Positions 57,900-64,000 of a DNA stretch of 64,000 bases are shown here, piece by piece; within the stretch, counting starts at the first letter, position 1; the number at the start of each line of letters is the position of its first letter. The stretch is from Pseudomonas thivervalensis (GTDB taxonomy: Bacteria; Pseudomonadota; Gammaproteobacteria; Pseudomonadales; Pseudomonadaceae), in NCBI RefSeq assembly GCF_001269655.1, contig NZ_LHVE01000008.1:79603-143602 (forward strand), given 5' to 3'. Made by a program: the position numbers and the translations under genes. The notes beneath the pieces are model-generated. The model saw only the letters and a program-made list of their open reading frames with translations. It had not been told where the DNA came from and ran no database searches.

Positions 57900-58793
57900 A
57901 TGATGGCTATGTCTCTACGCGCACTTCGAACACTGCTTGCCATTGCCCAACACGGTTCTTTCGTCAGAGCAGCGGACGCGGTGCATCTCACCCAATCAGC
58001 TGTCAGCCTTCATGTTCGGTCTTTGGAGGAGGATTTCAATACACGCCTGTTTGACCGCTCACGACGGTTGCCGGTGCTGACGGATGCAGGCCATATTGCC
58101 GTTGAGCGCGCGCGAGAAATTCTAGCCTTATACGACGGGATCTCCTCCGAGATTGGAGGCGACACTGAGTTGCGCGGCAGGCTCAGAATCGGTGCCATTC
58201 ATACAGCGCTGGCGAGCGTCTTGCCCCTCGCGTTGTCGGCAATGCGTGCTGAGCATCCTCACCTGCGCATCACTGTTGCGTCGGGAATGTCCGCTGAGTT
58301 GGCCACGCGCGTGGAGGCGGGCGAGCTTGACGTTGCGATCACCACGGAGCCGGTGAAGCCACACCCTTATGGCCTGGCAAGCACGGTACTTTACGAGGAA
58401 GGGTTCTGGATCATCGCGCCGGTGTCTCATGCGCATGAGGACTTGAAGCTTCTACTCAAAAGCCAGCCGTTCATTCGATTTGATCGTCGCGCCTGGGCAG
58501 GTCGTACCATTGAGCGAGAGCTTCGCGCTATGCGGCTGCGTGTGCAGACCAGCATGGAACTGGATAGCCAGGATGCGATTATCCAGATGGTCTCAAGCGG
58601 ACTGGGCGTATCCATCATTCCGCTTTCCGAACATCAAGTCGTAAGCATGACGACACTGGCCGTCGAGCCGTTCGGCATGCCTCAAAAAACCAGGCGCGTG
58701 GTATTGCTGGAGCGCGAAGATCGTCCGCTTGGGCGACTGGCGGCAGCCCTGGCGAACGCGTTGAAAGCGCATGTCTTGCACGATAAACCATGA
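57900..58793 (+). CDS. LysR-family transcriptional regulator
   Basis: 297 aa: winged HTH in the first 60 residues (LRTLLAIAQHGSFVRAADAVHLTQSAVSLHVRSLEEDFNTRLF) and a type 2 periplasmic-binding-like effector domain (LRIGAIHTALASVLPLALSAM, LGVSIIPLSEH). It is 183 bp before an AEC transporter gene on the same strand, its likely target. The ATG at 57900 is one of three close starts (57903, 57909). Confidence 0.9.
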   Translation: MMAMSLRALRTLLAIAQHGSFVRAADAVHLTQSAVSLHVRSLEEDFNTRLFDRSRRLPVLTDAGHIAVERAREILALYDGISSEIGGDTELRGRLRIGAIHTALASVLPLALSAMRAEHPHLRITVASGMSAELATRVEAGELDVAITTEPVKPHPYGLASTVLYEEGFWIIAPVSHAHEDLKLLLKSQPFIRFDRRAWAGRTIERELRAMRLRVQTSMELDSQDAIIQMVSSGLGVSIIPLSEHQVVSMTTLAVEPFGMPQKTRRVVLLEREDRPLGRLAAALANALKAHVLHDKP

Positions 58794-58855
58794 GAAATAC
58801 TTGTTGATTGCTGAAGTTTAAAACGTTTTTATTTTGGAGTCCGACCTCTTATTGT

Positions 58856-58885
58856 GGCCCTCATTCAAGTGAGTTCTTGAGGGCC
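58856..58885 (+). terminator. Hairpin between LysR and AEC transporter genes
   Basis: GGCCC-TCAT-TCAAG pairs with CTTGA-GGGCC around a 6-nt loop, the 4 nt TCAT being unpaired. It may end the lysR transcript or attenuate the transporter. Weak evidence. Confidence 0.35.
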
Positions 58886-58976
58886 CCATGATCACTGGAC
58901 CTGCCGTAGACATGCCGCTGATGAGCCGGCCGATTGTGAGATGTGAACCGTCGGTACAAAAAACCAAGGCACGCGT

Positions 58977-59903
58977 ATGACCCTTTCCTTGTTGACTGCC
59001 TTGCTGCCCATCGCGCTACTGATCGTGCTGGGTGCGTGGCTCAAGCGTCGGCAATTTCTGACGGATACTTTTTGGGCGCAGGCAGAGCGCTTGGCGTATT
59101 ACGTGTTGCTGCCTTCTCTTTTCTTTCACGGATTGGCGACCGCCAACCTTGATGGCGTGCCCTTTCAAAGCATGGTTTCGGTGCTCGTATTCTCGACTGC
59201 GGTGGTATCGTTGATGCTGTTGGGCGCGAAGTCGCTGATCACCATCGACGATGCTGCGTTCACTTCGGTTTTTCAGGGGGGGATACGTTTCAATAATTAC
59301 GTAGGCGTGTCGGCAGCCGCGGGCTTGTTCGGTGTGCAGGGTATAGCCCTGGCAGCGGTCGCGAACGCGGCCATAGTGCCCAGCGTGAACATTCTGTGCG
59401 TAATGGTATTCGCGAAGTACGGGTCAGCCGGCAGGATGCCATTTAGCAAAGTCCTAAAGCAGTTGGCATTGAACCCACTGATACTCGCGTGCTTCGCCGG
59501 CGGATTGGTCCAGGTCTCGGGCTGGGGACTGCCTGTCGGTATTGAGCCGATGCTCAAGGCCTTGGGACAAGCGTCACTGCCGCTCGGATTGCTCTGTGTT
59601 GGTGCTGCGCTTGAGTTCGGAAGCATAAAGCAATGGTTTCGCCCGGTGGGTTACTCGTCGCTGACCAAGTTTTTAATCATGCCACTGGTTACGCTTTTGG
59701 CGTGCCACCTATTCGAACTTGAAGGAAAGGCCGCGGTTGCAGCACTTCTATTCCAGGCACTGCCCACAGCCTCATCCTCCTACATCATGGCAAGGCAATT
59801 AGGGGGAGACGCCCCCCTTATGGCTGGGATCATCGCTTGCCAGACCATGCTGGCAGGATTAGCACTTCCAGCGGTTATCCTCGTGATGGCCCAGTGGGTT
59901 TGA
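58977..59903 (+). CDS. AEC-family transporter (auxin efflux carrier / malonate MdcF type)
   Basis: 308 aa, about 10 hydrophobic segments in two halves. Starts LSLLTALLPIALLIVLGAWLK and has the internal motif FNNYVGVSAAAGLFG and the end QALPTASSSYIMARQLGGDAPLMAGI. The family includes the malonate and auxin carriers; substrate unknown. The LysR regulator before it is the probable controller. Confidence 0.85.
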   Translation: MTLSLLTALLPIALLIVLGAWLKRRQFLTDTFWAQAERLAYYVLLPSLFFHGLATANLDGVPFQSMVSVLVFSTAVVSLMLLGAKSLITIDDAAFTSVFQGGIRFNNYVGVSAAAGLFGVQGIALAAVANAAIVPSVNILCVMVFAKYGSAGRMPFSKVLKQLALNPLILACFAGGLVQVSGWGLPVGIEPMLKALGQASLPLGLLCVGAALEFGSIKQWFRPVGYSSLTKFLIMPLVTLLACHLFELEGKAAVAALLFQALPTASSSYIMARQLGGDAPLMAGIIACQTMLAGLALPAVILVMAQWV

Positions 59904-60163
59904 GTGTCAAGTATTTACAAACATTGAGTAAAGTAAGACCGACAAGAAAGCGCCTCTGGTTCGTTCGAGTGTGTCAGGTGTTACTCATTGACAAACGAGA
60001 AATGAGCTGACCACTTCAGGAAACTTTGCATCTGCCCTCCCTCGAACACCGTATTCCTGTTTGGAAAACGACTTTTGCTGCCGCGACACCGGGTCGAGTT
60101 ATGAAGCGAGAACATGAGTTGGTGCCGGGCGGCCAAACCCTTCGGGTTGATCGCCTTCACGCG

Positions 60164-60194
60164 TTAGGCACAGCCCATAATGCGCTGTGCCTAA
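60164..60194. terminator. Hairpin after the metC-like gene
   Basis: TTAGGCACAGC and GCTGTGCCTAA, perfect 11-bp stem, 9-nt loop, directly after the stop of the lyase gene. No T-run follows on the minus strand. Confidence 0.6.
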
Positions 60195-60201
60195 CACAGT
60201 T

Positions 60202-61404
60202 TCATGAGTATTCGATAATCTGCTGGCTACGTAACATATTGAACCTCGCAAAGCCTTCTTCGAGATCGGAGATAAGATCAGATGGATCTTCAAGACCGAT
60301 ATGAAGCCGCACCAGGTGCCCGTCGACTTCCCAAGAGGTCGCACTTCTGACGGGTTTGGGGTCGGCAATCATCGCCAAGCTTTCAAAACCACCCCAAGAG
60401 TAACCAATTGAAAACAACGATAGGCTATCCAAAAGTGCATCTGCCGCGACTTGTGTTGAAGGTTTGGTCACGAAGGAGAGTAAACCGGACGCTCCTTTAA
60501 AATCCCTCTTCCATAACTGGTGCTGAGGGTGAGATTCTAATGCAGGATAATAAACCGCTTTCACCTCCTCGCGTGTCTCCAACCACTTGGCGACAATCGT
60601 AGCGTTTCTGTAATGACGCTCCAGTCGCACATCAAGTGTTCTCATGCCCCGGAGCGCCAGCGTCACGTCATCTGGACTCGCAAATAAGCCCATGCTGAAA
60701 TGGAATCGTTTGAGGCTGTCCCACGCGCGCTTGGAGGCTGATACGGTGCCAAGAACCGCATCGGAGTGACCGACGATATATTTCGTAGCTGCCATGATGG
60801 ACAGATCAACACCAAGTTCCAATGAAGGAAAGTAAAGCGGGGTGCCCCAAGTGTTGTCTGCAATAACTAGGATGTCATGATCATGTGCAACCTGGACTAT
60901 AGCAGGGAGGTCTTGTATTTCCAAAGTCAAGGAGCCAGGAGATTCGGTATAGATCGCCTTAGTGTTCGGCTTGAGCAAGTCAACGATTCCGGCTCCTATT
61001 GTCGGGTCGTAAAACGAGACCTCAATCCCCAGCCGTTGACCCACCTGCTCACAAAAAGCCCTTATCGGCGAATACACATTGTCGGCAACTAGCAGATGAT
61101 CCCCAGTTCCCACGACAGACAGTATGGCAGTCGTGCATGCCGAGAGCCCTGAAGGACAAAGAACCGTGCCTTCCGCTCCCTCCAACTGCTGGAGGGCCTG
61201 AGTCAATGCCTCTGTCGAAGGGTTATTCCACCGGCCATACGAATATTTTTGGCGACCCTCGCGCATCGATTCCGATGTAGGAAAAGCTACGGTGGAGCCC
61301 CGGTAAACCGGTGTATTCACGAAACCATGATGCTGATTGGGGTTGATAGAAGCATGGGCGAGCAGGGTTTGCACGGTTTTATATTTTTTCATACAGGCTG
61401 CCAT
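60202..61404 (-). CDS. Cystathionine beta-lyase (MetC-type PLP enzyme)
   Basis: 400 aa, Cys/Met-metabolism PLP family. QTLLAHASINPNQHHGFVNTPVYRGST, YSYGRWNNPSTEALTQAL, PLP lysine in IMAATKYIVGHSD (about residue 214), and FSIGYSWGGFESLA are the MetC layout. MetC cleaves cystathionine to homocysteine, pyruvate and ammonia. ATG 61404 or 61392 could start it; neither has a clear ribosome site. It is divergent from a permease gene. Confidence 0.88.
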   Translation of the reverse strand: MAACMKKYKTVQTLLAHASINPNQHHGFVNTPVYRGSTVAFPTSESMREGRQKYSYGRWNNPSTEALTQALQQLEGAEGTVLCPSGLSACTTAILSVVGTGDHLLVADNVYSPIRAFCEQVGQRLGIEVSFYDPTIGAGIVDLLKPNTKAIYTESPGSLTLEIQDLPAIVQVAHDHDILVIADNTWGTPLYFPSLELGVDLSIMAATKYIVGHSDAVLGTVSASKRAWDSLKRFHFSMGLFASPDDVTLALRGMRTLDVRLERHYRNATIVAKWLETREEVKAVYYPALESHPQHQLWKRDFKGASGLLSFVTKPSTQVAADALLDSLSLFSIGYSWGGFESLAMIADPKPVRSATSWEVDGHLVRLHIGLEDPSDLISDLEEGFARFNMLRSQQIIEYS

Positions 61405-61770
61405 TTCTTGAGTAGTGGGGGGCGTGTCGTTGCGCGTGTCGCTGAGATTAAAGTACTAAATTTATTAAATGTCTACCATTTGGTTTGCGTTTAGTAAAAA
61501 CGCCTTTAAAAACAGATAGTTATCCTTAAATTATAAAATATGTTGCGTGGCTACCGAGTAGATGGTAGGTTTTTAGTGCCTGATGGTTTCGGCCTTTTGC
61601 GACCGAAATGTGATGCTTATGGCGCGCTAGGACATTTCTAGAGCGAGGCCTAATAACCGTAATGGTGAAGGCGCGGTGCGCTCTCTTTCTTCTCTTTGAA
61701 GCTGGGGAGGAAAGACTTAAGTTTGCAAGGGATAAGAAAAATAACTGCAAATTAATTGTTTGGGTGACAC
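61405..61770. other. AT-rich divergent promoter region, metC-like / permease
   Basis: 366 bp, markedly AT-rich from 61440 to 61560. It contains two short dyads, CTACC-GAGTAGAT-GGTAG and TTTCGG-(10)-CCGAAA near 61590. No gene is supported. Promoters for both genes should lie here. Confidence 0.5.
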
Positions 61771-63255
61771 ATGAAAAAGAAAAACGTACAGCCCGTTCCA
61801 GCCGTTCAGTGTGAAAACGAATTGAGAGACAGATCAAACTGGCTTGACTCTCATGAAAGTGGCTACTCAAAACACCTAAAAAAACGCCATGTGCAGATGA
61901 TGGCACTCGGCGGAGCTATCGGCACTGGGTTGTTCTTGGGAGCAGGGGCCAGGCTTCAAATTGCCGGGCCTGCACTTGCGGTGGTGTATTTAGTGTGTGG
62001 GGTTTTCGCCTTTTTCATACTAAGAGCACTGGGTGAACTGGTTATGCACCGCCCCAGCAGCGGGAGTTTTGTATCTTATACTAGAGAGTTTATGGGGGAG
62101 CGCGCCTCCTTTGTAGCGGGCTGGATGTACTTCTTGGTTTGGGCACTAACGGGTGTAGTTGACATAACAGCGATTGCGATATACATGAAATACTGGAGCG
62201 TTTTTTCGGACGTCCCACAGTGGATATTCGCGCTTAGCGCCTTGGGCGTTGTGACATTGATGAACATGGTTGGTGTCAAATGGTTTGGTGAAATGGAGTT
62301 TTGGTTTGCTGTTATTAAGGTGGCAGCTATCAGCATTTTTTTGATTGTCGGCTCGTTCTTTTTTGCAACTGGCCACGAGGTGGCGGGGCACATCCCGGGT
62401 CTGCATTTGATCTCGGATAATGGAGGTGTTTTTCCCCATGGCTTTCTGCCGGCGATTATTATCGTGCAAGGCGTAATTTTTGCTTATGCGAGTATAGAAT
62501 TGGTGGGAACCGCTGCTGGTGAGACGGCAGATGCTAAAAGGGTCATCCCTAAAGCAATCAATGGCGTGGTTTGGAGAATAGGCCTTTTTTACGTAGGCTC
62601 GGTATTCTTGTTAGTCACTGTATTGCCGTGGACGGCCTACAGCGCTAATGTCAGCCCTTTCGTGACGTTCTTTGAAGCGCTCGGCATTCCTGGAATTGGC
62701 TCCGTTATGAATATCGTTGTAATGACTGCCGCACTCTCTAGTCTGAACTCAGGCTTGTACGCAACGGGGCGGGTACTGAGATCGCTAGCCATGGGAGGAT
62801 CTGCCCCAAAGATGTTTAAACGTATGAGCACCCAAGGGGTTCCTTATATGGGGATCTTAGTGACAATGGGGATCAATGTATTTGGCGTGCTATTGAATTT
62901 TCTAATTCCGTCCCAGCTATTTGAGCTGCTGCTTAATCTAGTTTCTCTGGGGATCCTTTCCACTTGGGCATTCATTGTACTTTCTCAAATAATGTACCGT
63001 CGTGCGGTGAAGAGAGGTGAAGCCGAGATGGTCTCGTTTAGAATGCCTGGTGCTCCGTTTACCTCTTGGCTGACCCTGGGTTTCTTGCTCGTAGTGCTGG
63101 TGCTATTGGGTTTCGATTATCCTAATGGAACATATACTGTTTTATCTATACCGTTAGTCGCTGGAGCTCTAATGCTGGGTTGGGCAAAGGCCGTCCGTTC
63201 CAAAGCTGTACGCTCGGAAAAAATAGAGGGCAGTTCGAGCCATGTAGGAGTATAG
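61771..63255 (+). CDS. Amino acid permease of the AnsP (L-asparagine) subgroup
   Basis: 494 aa, about 12 membrane helices, APC family. YSKHLKKRHVQMMALGGAIGTGLFLGAGARL and the run ALGELVMHRPSSGSFVSYTREFMGE follow E. coli AnsP closely; WMYFLVWALTGVVDITAIAIY is the next helix. It is a proton symporter at the inner membrane. The substrate may be another amino acid, for instance one linked to the divergent cystathionine lyase gene. The start has GGGTGACAC before ATG. Confidence 0.88.
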   Translation: MKKKNVQPVPAVQCENELRDRSNWLDSHESGYSKHLKKRHVQMMALGGAIGTGLFLGAGARLQIAGPALAVVYLVCGVFAFFILRALGELVMHRPSSGSFVSYTREFMGERASFVAGWMYFLVWALTGVVDITAIAIYMKYWSVFSDVPQWIFALSALGVVTLMNMVGVKWFGEMEFWFAVIKVAAISIFLIVGSFFFATGHEVAGHIPGLHLISDNGGVFPHGFLPAIIIVQGVIFAYASIELVGTAAGETADAKRVIPKAINGVVWRIGLFYVGSVFLLVTVLPWTAYSANVSPFVTFFEALGIPGIGSVMNIVVMTAALSSLNSGLYATGRVLRSLAMGGSAPKMFKRMSTQGVPYMGILVTMGINVFGVLLNFLIPSQLFELLLNLVSLGILSTWAFIVLSQIMYRRAVKRGEAEMVSFRMPGAPFTSWLTLGFLLVVLVLLGFDYPNGTYTVLSIPLVAGALMLGWAKAVRSKAVRSEKIEGSSSHVGV

Positions 63256-63362
63256 CTTAATGCCGATGAGAGCGCGGTTTATGACGTGCTTTCATCGCTT
63301 TAAGTTGAATCGTTGCTGTAAAGCAGTTAATATGCGTATGTCAATAATGCAAGGTAAGATTT

Positions 63363-63926
63363 ATGAGTACTCGTTCTGACCTTTTAACCACTGCCGAGCT
63401 GTTGCTGCGTACCAAAGGGTACGCTGCATTTAGCTATGCCGATTTGGCTGACGAAATTGGTATAAAAAAGGCGAGTATTCATCATCACTTTCCTACAAAG
63501 GAAGGGCTTGGAATTGCCGTTATTGATAGCTATCTTTTTAGGTTTGTGAAGAGTCTAGAATTGATAAATGAAGAGAGTTCCGACACGATCGTTCGGTTGA
63601 GGGAATTTTCTAAGCTGTTTATTGATAGCTCAAAAAATGGAATGCTACCCTTATGTGGTGCGCTCGCTGCCGAACTTTCTGCTCTGCCGGACAGTCTTAA
63701 GGATTTGACTAGGAGGTTTTTTGAAATCCATATTGCTTGGTTGGAAAATAATCTCGCATTGGGTCAATCTGAAAAGGTTATAAAGGCGGATCTCAATCCC
63801 AGAACAGTTTCACGGGCGATATTGAGCTTGCTTGAGGGTAGCAGTTTTGTATCTTGGGCGCTCAATGATACAGTTGTTGATCAGTCTGGGTTTGATTTGA
63901 TATTGAATAATATTGTCGTTTCGTAA
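63363..63926 (+). CDS. TetR-family transcriptional regulator
   Basis: 187 aa. TetR HTH at residues 5-50 (LLTTAELLLRTKGYAAFSYADLADEIGIKKASIHHHFPTKEGLG) and a ligand-binding C-terminal half without recognised effector. 107 bp after the permease gene on the same strand, it might control it or genes beyond the window. AT-rich gene. The last 74 bp of the window hold nothing I can assign. Confidence 0.9.
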   Translation: MSTRSDLLTTAELLLRTKGYAAFSYADLADEIGIKKASIHHHFPTKEGLGIAVIDSYLFRFVKSLELINEESSDTIVRLREFSKLFIDSSKNGMLPLCGALAAELSALPDSLKDLTRRFFEIHIAWLENNLALGQSEKVIKADLNPRTVSRAILSLLEGSSFVSWALNDTVVDQSGFDLILNNIVVS

Positions 63927-64000
63927 TATAAACTGAGAATCAGGTTGCCAAAATCAGTAGGAAGCCTTTCACGTTGTGTTTGCCCATCTTATTAGGTGGG

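Noticed and set aside
39394..64000. Copy of the tRNA-Gly 3' end as right attachment site
   Set aside because: No repeat of TTCGAGTCTCGTTTCCCGC was noticed in the right half; the island probably extends past the window or the site has decayed.

Overview
The window is high-GC pseudomonad chromosome, most likely a member of the Pseudomonas fluorescens complex. Evidence for this is the gacA-uvrC-pgsA-tRNA-Gly order with a TTG-initiated gacA, the cobN/chelatase block, an HbcR-type 3-hydroxybutyrate locus, yejABEF, and eleven REP-pair elements (REPINs) of two sequence classes between genes. All identifications come from reading the sequence and its translations; no database search was run.

Bases 1-39,400 look like core or long-resident genome. 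In order: the end of cobN with a ChlI-like AAA+ ATPase and a VWA protein (cobaltochelatase); a phospholipase D-like protein; a RelBE-type toxin-antitoxin pair; a thioredoxin-like protein; an ABC importer-RidA-IclR-ammonia-lyase-KDG kinase cluster that fits uptake and breakdown of an amino sugar acid such as D-glucosaminate; a parvulin; a hybrid sensor kinase; a PilT/PilU-type ATPase; an acetoacetate/3-hydroxybutyrate block (aacS, bdhA, GntP permease, sigma-54 activator) with a visible -24/-12 promoter; the yejABEF peptide importer; a second parvulin; a lipase lacking a signal peptide; a three-module protein of unknown function; a DAHP synthase behind an aromatic-codon leader peptide and terminator; a nitrilase-fold amidase; a GNAT enzyme; and gacA-uvrC-pgsA-tRNA-Gly.

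Bases 39,400-64,000 are accessory DNA entered at tRNA-Gly. They start with a truncated P4-type integrase and then carry an Xre-RES toxin-antitoxin pair, small repeated genes, and a tightly coupled serine recombinase-ParB-RepB operon with a divergent small DNA-binding-type gene. metY follows. Next comes a gene graveyard (50.6-53 kb) of IS66, carboxymuconolactone decarboxylase, DUF442, molybdopterin oxidoreductase and isochorismatase fragments. The last part holds two GlxA/AraC-type regulators, a lactonase-like MBL protein, a TonB receptor with a DUF2946 protein, a LysR regulator, an AEC transporter, a metC-like lyase, an asparagine-permease-like transporter and a TetR regulator. I saw no REPINs in this half, and base composition becomes locally AT-rich (48.6-51 kb and 61.4-64 kb).

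The two most interesting systems are the recombinase/double-ParB operon (42.9-46.8 kb) and the tandem aromatic-rich leader region upstream of the DAHP synthase gene (34.25-34.71 kb).
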